Shown: in pieces, positions 9,922-19,581 of the stretch
Layout of the letters: every line of letters begins with the position of its first letter
How positions within the stretch are numbered: the stretch's first letter is position 1
Source: Ascoidea rubescens DSM 1968
Taxonomy: Eukaryota > Ascomycota > Saccharomycetes > Ascoideales > Ascoideaceae
Length of the DNA stretch: 64,000 bases
Assembly: GCF_001661345.1 (NCBI RefSeq)
Contig: NW_017962927.1
Location: 248,001-312,000, forward strand
Direction of reading: 5' to 3'
The notes under the pieces: model-generated
Databases searched by the model: none
What the model saw: only the letters and a program-made list of their open reading frames with translations
Told to the model about the DNA's origin: nothing
Made by a program: the position numbers and the translations under genes

Positions 9922-10277
9922 AATAATACGTACTTTGAAATTTATATCTTTTTCTAGTTCTTTTTTTGACATTATAACAAAGATTATGACAGTCTATTTT
10001 AATTATAACATCTTTGAGTAAATGAAGAATAATTTAAATTACTTATGATAACCCTTATACTCAAAAATATAATTTTTATACCATATCAGTCTAAATGATA
10101 TTTTTTTATTCTTTTTATTTGAATTTTATAAATGCTTGTTTAAGAATTAATTTCAATTGTTTAAAATCAAACCAAAATCAACAAACTATGTTACAATAAA
10201 GCCGGTTAAAATAAACCAAATTCTATCAAGTATAATAACTGAAAACATAAATATATAGATATCTATATTATATTTAA
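9922..10277. other. Convergent intergenic region
   Basis: AT-rich space between the LRR gene and CDC9 3' ends. No gene or structured RNA recognised. Confidence 0.7.
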
Positions 10278-13046
10278 TTAAGAAATACTTGATTGTCTTT
10301 CATAAAATTCAACCAATTGATCTGAGCTGGTAGCATCTTCAGATCCTTTATCATCCCTAAGCTTTATGAATCTTGGAAATCTTAAACTAATTCCTTTTCC
10401 AAATGTATCACAACCGGCTTTGTAGATTGGAGAAAGTGACAAATCTGCAGTTAAAACTTCAAAGACCACCTCTGGCTCAAACCAAACATCTGGCTCTGCT
10501 GCTGCATTACCACTATCATAAGAGTAATAACTTCTCGGTTGCGCTATCACCAATTTTGATAATTTCTCATATAATTGGAGCAACATTTCGTCTGAAAATC
10601 CAGTTCCTAACTTACATGTTGTTTCATAATCCCCAGATTGTTGATTGTATGATGCTAATAAAAACCCACCATATTTGCCTGTTCTTTTGCCCTTGCCATA
10701 ATAAGCACCAACAACGACTAAATCCAATGAATCACCAATACCTTTTAGGTAGTCTTTTTTCAATTTAAGCCAATTACGTGATCTCTTCGATGGCTCATAT
10801 TGACTCTCCTTACCTTCTAACACTTTGATCATTAGCCCTTCACATGAATCCTTTATTGAGCTGTCTAAAAATCCCTGGATATCATCAATATTTGCTGTAT
10901 CTATTTTAGTGGCTAATTGAAATTTGCCTGGAACAGGATTTAGGTATTCCTCAATCAAATCTCTTCGTTCTTTCAAACTTTTAGTAATTAATGGCTCATC
11001 ATTAAGACAAAGCAAGTCAAATGCAAAAATACAAACTTGAACTTTGATATCTTCTTTATTGACATCCTTTCTTTTTCTAGTTGATAAAACTTGGAATGGT
11101 AAAATTTTTGACTCATCTCTATCCCAAGCAACAGCTTCGCAGTCTAAAACCAAAGATTTCACCATTCCTATCTTATTTTTTTTAATAAATCCTCTAATAG
11201 AATCAATGATATCTGGATATCTTTGACTCATATCTTCAGAGTTTCTTGAAAAAACTTTGATTTTTTCTTCGCCATTATCGTGAATCAAATGAATTTGGGC
11301 TCTTTCTCCATCATACTTGTATTCACAGGTGAAAACTTCATTCTGAAAACGATCTAAAATTTCTGATATTGATTTAGTTGGTTTTGCTAACATTGGTTTC
11401 AATGGGACTCCTGGAGATAAACGAACATGCTCATCTAGTTTCAAGACGCCGTACTCAATTGACTTATCAATTATAGTTTTGTAATTTGGAACCTGACAAA
11501 ATGCCTCTCTAATTTTATCTTCAGCTTTGACAATTAACTCAGCACTAGCTTTTTTCGATTTCTTTCCATCTGAGACTAATTCAAACGTTACTAAAGCTTG
11601 AGCTAGAGAAACCAAAACTGATTTTTCTGCTAAACCGATTCTTAGTTTTCCTTCTAAAGATCTAATCAAAAATTTAGCTTCATTTCCTTCACAGGCAGTT
11701 AACATTTTTGTTATATGATTGATTTTTTTCTGCTGAGAATTTGAACCTTTGGAATTGGCGATGTTTTTTAAATTATTGAAAACAGTGAGTGCATCCAATG
11801 TTTTTGGTTTGAACATAGCAGGCTGTGTCACTCTTGATTTTTGAGCTACTTCACCCAAATCACCGATATCTTTTAAATCTTTTTTAATATTGGCAGCAGA
11901 TCTTCCAGATGACTGTGTAATAGTTTTAATTAACAATGTTTCACCTAAACCCAACTCTAGACCCTCATAATCAGGACCTAATCTGTTGATAAAAAGATAA
12001 ACTACAATTATTAGACTTTTTGGATCGAATTTTAAAACATCTAAAAAAAATTCTGAGCATAATTTTATAATTTTTAATCTTGAAGATTCATTTTCAATTT
12101 CTTGGAAAAGATCACAAATAGATTTATAGGGTATTGAATTATCTTCAGGATTGAATCTGGGTATTTTAGTTTTTGTTTCTTCTAAAGATATTGATGCTAA
12201 TTCTTCAGCCTCTTTGATTTCATTTTCGTGAATTGAAGAATTATGTCGAAGCATTTCATCATCTTCAGGTGGATCAGTATCATCTGCATTAGTTTCATTT
12301 ATAGAAGCAACGTTAATTTTCTCATTATCACTTTCGCTATCATCTAAATTTGCATTGACGAGTTTTTTCCTTGTCAATTTTCTCTTTTTTTGAGCTGGTT
12401 TTTCATCAATTGCGTCTTCAGTAGAATCATTGATTTCAATAGCAGACTCATTATCAGAAGAAATATCAATTGCATCTTCATTTTCCACTTTTTTTGATTT
12501 CTTATTTGATGCTGCCTTAGATTTTTTAGTTTTTATTTTAGATTTAGATGATCTCTTTGATTGCAACAATTCTGTTGATTTCTCAACTGTTTCAGAATTT
12601 GTATCGTCTTTCTTTGTTGTTCTTTTCCTTTTGCTCAATGATTGAGGCTCTATAGGTTCAAAGTGATTGTCGCTTTGATCTTTTTTTGTCAAAATTTTCT
12701 CTTTTTGTTCGTTATCTATCATATTGTCTGATAGCTTGTGAATCTTTACATTGCTTAAATCGTTAGAATCAGAAACAGAGGTATTTGAAGGATTTGGTTT
12801 GGACAATAGTGTTTTTATATCCACTTTATCATTTTGTTTTGCACCAGAAAAAAAACTGGCTAATGATTGTTGTCTGAAGTTGTGTTGTTTCTTCTGGGTC
12901 TTTTTGATGGACATTTCTAAACTTATAAACTGGTTGAGATAATAGTGGTTCAAAGAAATTGAGCAATAGTTCTTGAAGAAAATAAAAGGGTATTTACAGG
13001 ATCTTCCAGTTTGAAGCTGATTTTTTACTAAAAAGTCCACTCTCAT
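10278..13046 (-). CDS. CDC9: DNA ligase I
   Basis: ATP-dependent DNA ligase that seals Okazaki fragments and repair nicks. The catalytic motif EYKYDGERAQIH places the adenylated lysine at residue 577. Downstream are LDCEAVAWD, LPFQVLSTRKRKDV, CEGLMIKVLEG, SRNWLKLKKDYLKGIGDSLD and the OB-fold end LSLSPIYKAG, all as in S. cerevisiae Cdc9. A PCNA-binding PIP box, QQSLASFF, lies at residues 59-66. The long acidic/Lys-rich stretch between residues 70 and 295 is disordered. Two in-frame starts are visible. ATG 13046 gives a 44-residue Arg/Lys/Tyr-rich leader resembling a mitochondrial presequence; ATG 12914 gives a protein starting MSIKKTQKK just before the PIP box. S. cerevisiae makes mitochondrial and nuclear Cdc9 from alternative starts, so the same is inferred here. 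Length from the first start is 922 residues, against 755 in S. cerevisiae. Confidence 0.96.
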   Translation of the reverse strand: MRVDFLVKNQLQTGRSCKYPFIFFKNYCSISLNHYYLNQFISLEMSIKKTQKKQHNFRQQSLASFFSGAKQNDKVDIKTLLSKPNPSNTSVSDSNDLSNVKIHKLSDNMIDNEQKEKILTKKDQSDNHFEPIEPQSLSKRKRTTKKDDTNSETVEKSTELLQSKRSSKSKIKTKKSKAASNKKSKKVENEDAIDISSDNESAIEINDSTEDAIDEKPAQKKRKLTRKKLVNANLDDSESDNEKINVASINETNADDTDPPEDDEMLRHNSSIHENEIKEAEELASISLEETKTKIPRFNPEDNSIPYKSICDLFQEIENESSRLKIIKLCSEFFLDVLKFDPKSLIIVVYLFINRLGPDYEGLELGLGETLLIKTITQSSGRSAANIKKDLKDIGDLGEVAQKSRVTQPAMFKPKTLDALTVFNNLKNIANSKGSNSQQKKINHITKMLTACEGNEAKFLIRSLEGKLRIGLAEKSVLVSLAQALVTFELVSDGKKSKKASAELIVKAEDKIREAFCQVPNYKTIIDKSIEYGVLKLDEHVRLSPGVPLKPMLAKPTKSISEILDRFQNEVFTCEYKYDGERAQIHLIHDNGEEKIKVFSRNSEDMSQRYPDIIDSIRGFIKKNKIGMVKSLVLDCEAVAWDRDESKILPFQVLSTRKRKDVNKEDIKVQVCIFAFDLLCLNDEPLITKSLKERRDLIEEYLNPVPGKFQLATKIDTANIDDIQGFLDSSIKDSCEGLMIKVLEGKESQYEPSKRSRNWLKLKKDYLKGIGDSLDLVVVGAYYGKGKRTGKYGGFLLASYNQQSGDYETTCKLGTGFSDEMLLQLYEKLSKLVIAQPRSYYSYDSGNAAAEPDVWFEPEVVFEVLTADLSLSPIYKAGCDTFGKGISLRFPRFIKLRDDKGSEDATSSDQLVEFYERQSSIS

Positions 13047-13340
13047 CTCACAGATCTAAAAGAAAACTTCAGACAAAACCTTTTGGGATCACTTATCAAA
13101 TATTTGAAAAACACCAAAAAAACGGAAAACAAATCAACGCGTCCAGAAACGTGATCCGTATTATTATTAATATTCCGTGACCGTGAGCCAGCCGTGTGGG
13201 ACTCGTAGACCTATATAGTAGCTATAAACTGTTGTTTAAGAATAACTGAAACCAATTCCTTAATTTTAAGCGAGGTGTAGGGAAACCTGAGCTTGCAGGG
13301 AAAAACCTACACAAATTAGATAGAGAAAAAGTTTGGGATC
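13047..13340. promoter_or_regulatory. CDC9 upstream region
   Basis: Upstream flank of CDC9 (minus strand). It contains a moderately GC-rich block near 13130-13220 but no recognisable TATA box or MluI cell-cycle box (ACGCGT). The sequence AACGCGTCC at 13136-13144 is close to an MCB core (4-6 of 6 bases) and would suit a replication gene; this is only suggestive. Confidence 0.35.
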
Positions 13341-13610
13341 TTAAGAGTTAAGGTCCCATGCCTTTTCTAAAAAACTAACCAACATTTTGAATCCTTTTCT
13401 TGTACCCAAAAGATGCTTGAGTTGGGTAGGCCTCTCTAAACCAAGTTGCTGAGGGCTTATTCCTGCGAATGTTCTTGCTTCCTTATTATGCAGACATTCA
13501 ATGAGATAATGATATATTATAGGCAATGGGCTGTTACACAAACAAAGTTTTTTGTTTAAATAACCAGCAGTCCGTAAAATTACCTTTTGGATTTTTGCAA
13601 AAGGATGGAT
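13341..13610 (-). mobile_element. Fragment resembling a LINE ORF2 3' end
   Basis: An 89-codon open frame that ends in TAA at 13341-13343 but has no convincing start. The peptide has a Cys-x-Cys...His...Cys knuckle (LCLCNSPLPIIYHYLIEC), followed by HNKEAR and then LLGTRKGFKMLVSFLEKAWD. This order, a CCHC-like knuckle, a short spacer and a closing LLGTRKG..FL segment, is typical of the extreme C-terminus of fungal non-LTR retrotransposon polyproteins. Nothing of the reverse transcriptase or endonuclease lies nearby, so this would be a 5'-truncated remnant, which is usual for LINEs. It ends 14 bp from tRNA-Thr on the opposite strand. Identification rests on pattern recognition only; a chance ORF cannot be ruled out. 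Confidence 0.4.
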
Positions 13611-13623
13611 TCAGCCATAAGAA

Positions 13624-13696
13624 GCCTTTATGGCCAAGTTGGTAAGGCACCTCACTAGTAATGAGGAGATCGTCAGTTCGAATCTGGCTGAAGGCA
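13624..13696 (+). tRNA. tRNA-Thr(AGT)
   Basis: 73-nt cloverleaf without intron. The acceptor arms are GCCTTTA and TGAAGGC with discriminator A. The anticodon stem-loop is CCTCA-CTAGTAA-TGAGG (anticodon AGT, read as IGU). The T arm is GTCAG-TTCGAAT-CTGGC. A T-run (13701-13712) follows as a pol III terminator. Confidence 0.95.
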
Positions 13697-13873
13697 TTTC
13701 CTTTTTTATTATTTCTTAGCTAAAACTATACAGAATAGAACAGGCAAACAGTCCACCACTCAATAAAAGTAGTAAATTAGAGTAATTATAACAATGAACG
13801 TAGTAAACAAAACAATATAGCGTTCATTCTCAATTATTGTTCAGGAAAAAAAAAATTTGAATAAAAACATCAA

Positions 13874-15448
13874 TTATTTGGCAAACAAATTATCAATCAC
13901 ATTATAATTAATTTTTTTACTAAGAGTTTTCGTTTGCAAAATACTTTTAGCAGCAGATGCACTGTCTGCGTTTTCTTTTTTGCTAAACTCATTTTCGAAT
14001 TTTGAAGCCCCAGATTTTCTCTTGACTCTTTTCTTTGGCTGACCATGACCAGAAATTTCATCTGATTCTCTCTTTAATTTCTTTTTTTGTTCGTCAATGA
14101 GATATTCTTGGTTGATATTTACCCAGATTTCTTCCTTTTTCTTGGAATCATCTTCGTCCAATATGAAATCGTCCAATTCATCGTCATCAATGTCAGAAAA
14201 AGTATCCACTTTTGACGACACTTTTTTCAAGATATCTTCGGTTTTAGGCAATATATTGTAATCAAGTTTGATTGTTCTTGCTTTTGTAGAGTAGTTGAAG
14301 TTATCGCTGTCATCATCACTGTTGTTGTCATTTATTTCTTCAGAGTCATTAGCGCTAGTTGAAGTTTCATTTAACTTTTGCTGTGATTGTTTTATTATTC
14401 TTTGGATTTGAGAATTGATTTCATTTTCGGTTATAGCTGAATCATTTAGGACCATTCCCAACAAAGTGTCTGATCTAAGTTCATCTTCTTTTAATGCTGG
14501 AGAGCTTTTTAATTTTTTCTCTAATTTTCTATTTTTTTGAAAACTAGGAGGATCGGATGAACCTTCGATTTCTTTGTGTTTTTTTCTAAAGTCACTAATA
14601 GATAATTTGCTTGCATTAGTCTTTTTGAATTCAGCTAATCTTCTTTGAATGGTGTCTTCACCAACGTGGCAGATTGCCACAATTTCTGTATGAGTTCTTC
14701 GGAAATTATTCATTCTCGCAGCTAATAATACGCACGCACCAGCAATACCAGCCGGTCTTCTTCCTTCATGGATCCAATCTTTAGACATTCTTGAAGCAAT
14801 CTTGACAGCGTCTTTGACTACTTTCAAAGTTTTGTCACCAAAATCTAACTGATCAGCAAAATGTTGAATAAAAATCGAAGGATCTGCCAATGGTAATGAG
14901 GTTATATGCAATGCTTTCACTAGTTTAAGAAAAGTCGTACCAACTTTAAAAACACTAATCTGTAATTTGGAACTGAAATCAATCAACATATGACGAGTCT
15001 TTTCCTTTCGACATGCAACGTATAAACAAGCAGCAATAACGTTTTGAGATCTTCGACCTTTGACAAAATTATTAGTTAAAGCCAACTTGAACCATTGATA
15101 AGCAGCATCAGAAACATAATCCGGGACCTTCAAGGATAACGCTAGAGCCTTTATTCTTCGTTTTGCAGTTGCTAAAGTTAGTTCTCTACTTTCCAAGGCT
15201 GACATCGATCTAGCACCAAATCCACCATGTCTGCCGGAAGAATCCAAAGATATAAACGAGCCATGAACTGTGGCAGCACCATTAGAGCTTTCGCCAAAGG
15301 TGACTTCAGATACAATTGGATTTTCTTCTAAAACCAACCCACAATTTTTGCAAGATAAATCAGACGATGGAGAAGTTGTGTCACGAATGAAATCATTGCA
15401 ACCACAACTTTTACACTTTCTTTGTTTTTTTTGTCGAGGAAAAGACAT
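13874..15448 (-). CDS. BRF1: TFIIIB subunit Brf1
   Basis: TFIIB-related subunit of TFIIIB, which recruits RNA polymerase III to tRNA, 5S and U6 genes. The N-terminal zinc ribbon uses Cys12, Cys15, Cys33 and Cys36 (KCKSCG and LSCKNCG). Next come ENPIVSEVTFGES and two cyclin folds (about residues 80-270) with FVKGRRSQNVIAACLYVACR and GRRPAGIAGACVLLAARMNN. The C-terminal half holds the conserved Brf homology block EIWVNINQEYLIDEQKKKLK and the closing KKINYNVIDNLFAK, both as in S. cerevisiae Brf1. The ATG at 15448 (MSFPRQKKQ) is the right start: the frame continues 10 codons upstream only through a TTG. The protein is 524 residues. An intervening acidic Asn/Ser/Asp-rich segment (about residues 355-400) is variable in the family. 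Confidence 0.96.
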   Translation of the reverse strand: MSFPRQKKQRKCKSCGCNDFIRDTTSPSSDLSCKNCGLVLEENPIVSEVTFGESSNGAATVHGSFISLDSSGRHGGFGARSMSALESRELTLATAKRRIKALALSLKVPDYVSDAAYQWFKLALTNNFVKGRRSQNVIAACLYVACRKEKTRHMLIDFSSKLQISVFKVGTTFLKLVKALHITSLPLADPSIFIQHFADQLDFGDKTLKVVKDAVKIASRMSKDWIHEGRRPAGIAGACVLLAARMNNFRRTHTEIVAICHVGEDTIQRRLAEFKKTNASKLSISDFRKKHKEIEGSSDPPSFQKNRKLEKKLKSSPALKEDELRSDTLLGMVLNDSAITENEINSQIQRIIKQSQQKLNETSTSANDSEEINDNNSDDDSDNFNYSTKARTIKLDYNILPKTEDILKKVSSKVDTFSDIDDDELDDFILDEDDSKKKEEIWVNINQEYLIDEQKKKLKRESDEISGHGQPKKRVKRKSGASKFENEFSKKENADSASAAKSILQTKTLSKKINYNVIDNLFAK

Positions 15449-15978
15449 TGTTTTGGACCACCAATTGAACTTCCCCAATTGAAGAACTTTGCAGAAAAGG
15501 AAAAAAGGATATAAGCTATGTAAATAAGCAAATTCGTATGCTAACGCGCCTAAGCAGTTTAAGGTATTTATGAGTAAAAATAAAGAGCAGAGAGAGATAG
15601 CAAAGATATTCTACCAAGAGATGGAGTAAGAGATGGAGTGAGAGATGGAGTGAGAGCTAAGTGAAAGGATCTTTTGACTACTCAAAAGACAGTGGTGACG
15701 TCCGTCCGAAACTGGCACCGGAAACACGTTCTCGAAACTGCTGACTACCGGTGGAAGAAGTCCCTTACGAGGCTGTGCGTGGTCGAAATACACCGAAAGA
15801 AGCTGCCCTCGGAGAAATGGCAAACGAGGAGCCGGGTATTTTCCAGTTTTGGACTGGAGGTGAAGTTGAAGAGAAAGAAGAGTCGACGAGAGATCAGGAC
15901 GAGAGCTGGAATCGCATTCAGAAACACTCTCAGGAAGTGCAATTGGGCTGAACAGTTGGGTGGTTGTCTGCAACAGCT
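15449..15978. promoter_or_regulatory. Divergent BRF1/PET8 promoter with GC-richer block
   Basis: 530 bp between two opposite starts. About 15680-15960 is clearly richer in G and C than flanking DNA and has several chance open frames on both strands, none with family features. A short tandem (ag)agatggagtg repeat lies at 15618-15655. Confidence 0.6.
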
Positions 15979-16899
15979 ATGGATTCTCTGGCTTTTTTTG
16001 TTTCGCTTGTTGTAAGTACCCAATGGGTTTTCTCTCTCGCTTTCGAGCCAATATTTTTCAGTCACTAACACCTTTCTTAGAGTGGTGGTTGTGCAGGAAC
16101 TTCGACAGATATCGTATTCTTTCCAATTGACACTGTCAAAACTAGATTACAGGCCAAAGGTGGGTTTTTCAAAAACGGTGGATGGAAAGGCATTTACAAG
16201 GGTTTAGGGAGTACTGTTGTAGCATCTGCTCCATCTGCTTCATTATTCTTCGTCACATATGATACTTTGAAGAAGGAACTCAATCCCATCATATCTCAAA
16301 ACTATATCAAGGACAATAAGCATTTGTCTGACTCAGTTACTCATATGGTCAGTGCTTCTTGCGGTGAAATTGCTGCATGTCTTGTGAGAGTGCCAGCAGA
16401 AGTTATTAAACAAAGAACCCAAGCTTCACATTTTGCTTCTTCTCTAGAGTCTTTGAAGTATATTTTGAGAAACGAAAATGGCGAGGGTATAATCAAAGGG
16501 CTATACAGAGGCTGGGGAACAACCATCATGAGGGAAATTCCATTCACAGTAATCCAGTTCCCTTTATATGAATTTTTAAAGGTTCAATGGGCAATAAGAG
16601 ATAACAAAGAAAAAGTGTCTCCATTGCAGGGTGCAATTTGTGGTTCAATTGCAGGTGGTATTGCAGCAGCTACTACAACCCCATTGGATGTTTTAAAAAC
16701 CAGGATTATGTTGAACGAAAAGAGAATTGGTATTTTAAAAATTTTTAGAAATATAATTACGGAAGAAGGTCCAAAGGCCTTTTTGTCAGGAATTGGTCCC
16801 AGAACAATGTGGATAAGTGCTGGTGGTGCAATATTTTTAGGTGTCTATGAAACTGTTTCTACTATTTTGATTACTTCAACTTCAAAATTTAATCAATAA
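15979..16899 (+). CDS. PET8: Mitochondrial S-adenosylmethionine carrier, spliced
   Basis: Mitochondrial carrier-family protein that imports S-adenosylmethionine across the inner membrane. Exon 1 (15979-16011) encodes MDSLAFFVSLV; the intron is 16012-16080 (69 nt, GTAAGT...CACTAAC...TTAG); exon 2 starts AGT GGT GGT TGT GCA GGA. The spliced product is 283 residues, against 284 in S. cerevisiae Pet8. Three carrier repeats are complete, with signature motifs FFPIDTVKTRLQAKGGFF, VRVPAEVIKQRTQ and TTPLDVLKTRIML. Other conserved segments are GLGSTVVASAPSASLFFVTYD, GWGTTIMREIPFTVIQFPLYE and the tail SGIGPRTMWISAGGAIFLG. Without exon 1 and the start of exon 2 the first carrier repeat would be missing, so the splice is well supported. 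It is divergent from BRF1. Confidence 0.95.
16012..16080 (+). other. Spliceosomal intron of PET8
   Basis: 69-nt intron after codon 11. The donor is GTAAGT, the branch CACTAAC (16063-16069) and the acceptor CTTAG. The branch adenine is only about 12 nt from the splice site. An earlier CAG (16059-16061) lies upstream of the branch and is not usable. Confidence 0.9.
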
Positions 16900-17281
16900 T
16901 TTGATTTATTGGTTTCTATAGATAATTTTAAATTTTGAATTTTAAATTGTAAATTTTAAATTGTAAAATGTAAATAATACAAAGAATAAAATTGAATATA
17001 TATAAAAGTAAAATTAAAAGTTAGCATAAAAAAAAAATTTTTAAAAAAAGTATAACAGAAAATTACTATTATAAAAATTATTGTTTAAAAAAAAATTCTA
17101 TTAGAAAATTGGGACTAAGAAAACCAGTATAAAGAAAGACATTAAAGAGAAAAAAATAAAGAGAAAAGATAAATTAGAATAAAATAAAATAAAATAAAAT
17201 AAAATAAAATAAAATAAAAAAAACCATTTTTAGAATTAATGCTTTTTCATGTTTTTTTAATTTTTTAATATGTTTGTAATT
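16900..17281. other. Convergent intergenic region with AAAAT repeats
   Basis: Extremely AT-rich space between the PET8 and Iec3-like genes. It contains a pentanucleotide repeat (17179-17221) and nothing gene-like. Confidence 0.7.
17179..17221. repeat. (aaaat)n pentanucleotide repeat
   Basis: About eight tandem copies of a 5-bp AT unit in a 3' flank. Confidence 0.85.
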
Positions 17282-18664
17282 TTAATTATCATTAATTTCA
17301 TGATTGATTTTTAGTTTTTTATTGGGGTATTCAAATTCATTATTACTATCGTTATTTAATATTTTGTTAATAGCATTTTTATTTTTATTTAATTCAGATA
17401 AGTTTGGTTTTACCGATTTTGGTGAAGATGAAGCTCTTCTTTTTCTTTTTACATGACTTAAATTTGATTTTGAATTTGAACTTGAAGTCAAATCCAATTC
17501 ACTCGTTGAACTGGATTTTTTGTTTTTTATTTTATTATCAAGAATATTACTACTCGAGGATAAAAATTCATTGTTAATATTATTACTAGCATTGTTAGTA
17601 GAATTTGTATTATTGTTATTAGTATTAGTATTAGTATTGATGGTATCTGGGTAATTTCTCTTTAGCCATGGAATAGTTTGAGAAGGGTTGACTTCCTTTA
17701 TTTGATTAAGAGGATTATTACTATAATACTGAGGATAATTAACCTTTATAAGAGATGATGAAGGCGTCACCTTTGAAGGCTTCTTTTTAGTTTTGTTATT
17801 GATTTCATTATATTTCTCAATATGGCTGCTATCATTGATGGTCTTGTTGTCAATATCGTTATAATTTGACAAGTTATTTAAATTTCTGGTATGATCATAG
17901 CAAAAATCTGAGGTTAAATCATAAAAATAATAATTATTTTTGATACCATCTCGTAAATAATTTTTGATATTTAATAAATTATCGCCATTATTGTTACTGT
18001 TGTTACCATTCCCGCTATGTTCATTGCTATTGGATTTATTATTTAATAATAGTAGAGGCTGTAAAACGTTTTTCAACTTTGGTTTATTTAATATTATCAA
18101 CCGGAGCTTTTCATCTGTTTCATTGTTAAAAGTGTTAGTATCACTATGATTATTGCCATGGCTAGTATTGCTTTTCGTCGATAAATAATCTAGCAAAGAA
18201 TTATTCCTTCTAGTCAATTCAATTAAAACTTTTCGAGTATTTTGCTCTTTCAAGAATAATTTATCACTTTTATTTAATACCTGATAAAATTTGATTAACA
18301 ACTGATCATATTTTCGTTTATAATTGATTTTGATTGGGTTGCCGTTACCATTTTCATTATTATTTTCATTATCATTATTGTCATTTTTGTCATTTTTGTC
18401 ATCGTTTTCGATACTTTTATCATTCTGGTTTTCAGTTTGGCTGTTCTTGATGTTATTATTATTATTTTTGCGGTTATCGTGATGGTTATCTTTATTGGTA
18501 CTGTAATTTATGTTATCAGCATTGATATTGTTGCTGATCCTACTTTTATTCTCCCCACTATCAGGTGCATTATAGGTAGATTTGTTCTCCTTTGTATCAG
18601 CATTTGAAGTAGCAAAAGAAGCAGAAACAGAGGTAAAGGGATTATCCAACAAGCTCAAGTCCAT
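17282..18664 (-). CDS. Asn-rich protein with Iec3-like helical segment
   Basis: 460-residue protein that is mostly Asn-, Ser- and Asp-rich and predicted disordered. The only ordered-looking block is a helix near residues 113-160: YKRKYDQLLIKFYQVLNKSD, then LFLKEQNTRKVLIELTRRNN, then SLLDYL. This resembles the short conserved helix of the Ino80-complex subunit Iec3 of filamentous fungi and fission yeast (pattern Y..KY..L...F......L....... R.I..L..EN..LLD.L). S. cerevisiae has no clear Iec3. A basic KRKRRASSSPKS patch near residue 410 may be a nuclear localisation signal. Function is therefore only a suggestion: a chromatin-remodelling subunit. The ATG at 18664 is the first in frame. Confidence 0.55.
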   Translation of the reverse strand: MDLSLLDNPFTSVSASFATSNADTKENKSTYNAPDSGENKSRISNNINADNINYSTNKDNHHDNRKNNNNNIKNSQTENQNDKSIENDDKNDKNDNNDNENNNENGNGNPIKINYKRKYDQLLIKFYQVLNKSDKLFLKEQNTRKVLIELTRRNNSLLDYLSTKSNTSHGNNHSDTNTFNNETDEKLRLIILNKPKLKNVLQPLLLLNNKSNSNEHSGNGNNSNNNGDNLLNIKNYLRDGIKNNYYFYDLTSDFCYDHTRNLNNLSNYNDIDNKTINDSSHIEKYNEINNKTKKKPSKVTPSSSLIKVNYPQYYSNNPLNQIKEVNPSQTIPWLKRNYPDTINTNTNTNNNNTNSTNNASNNINNEFLSSSSNILDNKIKNKKSSSTSELDLTSSSNSKSNLSHVKRKRRASSSPKSVKPNLSELNKNKNAINKILNNDSNNEFEYPNKKLKINHEINDN

Positions 18665-19014
18665 GTTGATTCATTTATGATCAATATCCTCTGGTGAACT
18701 CTTTCAAAAACAACTTTTTGGTTTCTTGAAGCTGAGCTGCAAAAGTGGTGGAAGGTGCGTGAAGAGCACGTCGTCACGGAGCAGGCAATTAAGTTGTGTC
18801 GCTATCCGTTTCCGTGTTGTTTCCACCTCAATGGAACCAATAAAACTACAAAAGTTGGCATGTGCAAATTCAAATATAATTTGAGATTTATTGTGTGTAA
18901 GATATAATAGAAAAGGTTTAAAGTCTAAAAACGATGTTGAGAGATAGTATAGAGAAAAGTAGAATTAGTAATATAGTGATAGCATAACGCTGAATAATAT
19001 AATAAAAATATCAC
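18665..19014. other. Intergenic: upstream of the Iec3-like gene, downstream of HSP20
   Basis: No gene seen. The part next to the Iec3-like start (18740-18830) is GC-richer, as at other promoters in the window. Confidence 0.6.
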
Positions 19015-19581
19015 TTAAGAAATGGTGATACGACGAACATTTTCGGTCTCCTTTTTTTCTGATTTTGGAATTTCTAGAGTTAAGACACCATCTTTGTAAT
19101 TAGCCTTGATGTTTTCATCATCGATTGTTTCGTCTTTTGGTAGTCCAATTGTTCTTGAAAATTTACCAGTTGATCTTTCTTGGTACTTATAATTATCTTT
19201 TTCCTCTTCTTTATGAGATTCGATTTCACCGGAGATAGTTATCTCATTTGCTTCTTTATTAAAGTCTAAGTTGATTTTATCCTTTTCAGCACCTGGAATT
19301 GAGATATGTAACTCATAGTTCTTTTCATGTTTGATCAAATCCACTGGTGGAATAATGCTGAAGGTGTTGAAAAAACTGTCATTATTATCATTACCAAAGA
19401 AATTTGAAATTAATGAATCATTATTGGATTTCTTAGCAAGTTGTTTGTTTTCTTTGCTTTGTTTCTTATTTGCTGGACAACGATTCAAACCAGAGCATTG
19501 TAATGAACGGTTAAATTGATTTAAATTATTTTCAATTGAACCAGCAAAGTCCCAAAATGGCGAATAAAAAATACCTGACAT
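19015..19581 (-). CDS. HSP26: Small heat-shock protein (Hsp20/alpha-crystallin)
   Basis: ATP-independent chaperone that holds unfolding proteins in large oligomers. The protein is 188 residues. It has an N-terminal arm starting MSGIFYSPFWDFAGSIENNL, which resembles the start of yeast Hsp26. An Asn/Lys-rich linker follows, then an alpha-crystallin domain from about residue 75: DLIKHEKNYELHISIPGAEK, GKFSRTIGLPKDETID, and the hallmark ANYKDGVLTLEIPK. The C-terminal I-x-I/V anchor appears as RRITIS. The promoter side has a TATATAA box at 19733-19739 (minus strand) about 150 bp before the ATG and two perfect GAAnnTTC pairs (19850-19857 and 19974-19981), suggesting heat-shock factor control. Orthology to HSP26 rather than HSP42 is inferred from size. 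Confidence 0.88.
   Translation of the reverse strand: MSGIFYSPFWDFAGSIENNLNQFNRSLQCSGLNRCPANKKQSKENKQLAKKSNNDSLISNFFGNDNNDSFFNTFSIIPPVDLIKHEKNYELHISIPGAEKDKINLDFNKEANEITISGEIESHKEEEKDNYKYQERSTGKFSRTIGLPKDETIDDENIKANYKDGVLTLEIPKSEKKETENVRRITIS

Noticed and set aside
12930-13020. Possible intron in the CDC9 leader (GTAAATACC donor)
   Set aside because: No branch-site match near any acceptor, and the unspliced frame is open and resembles a mitochondrial presequence.
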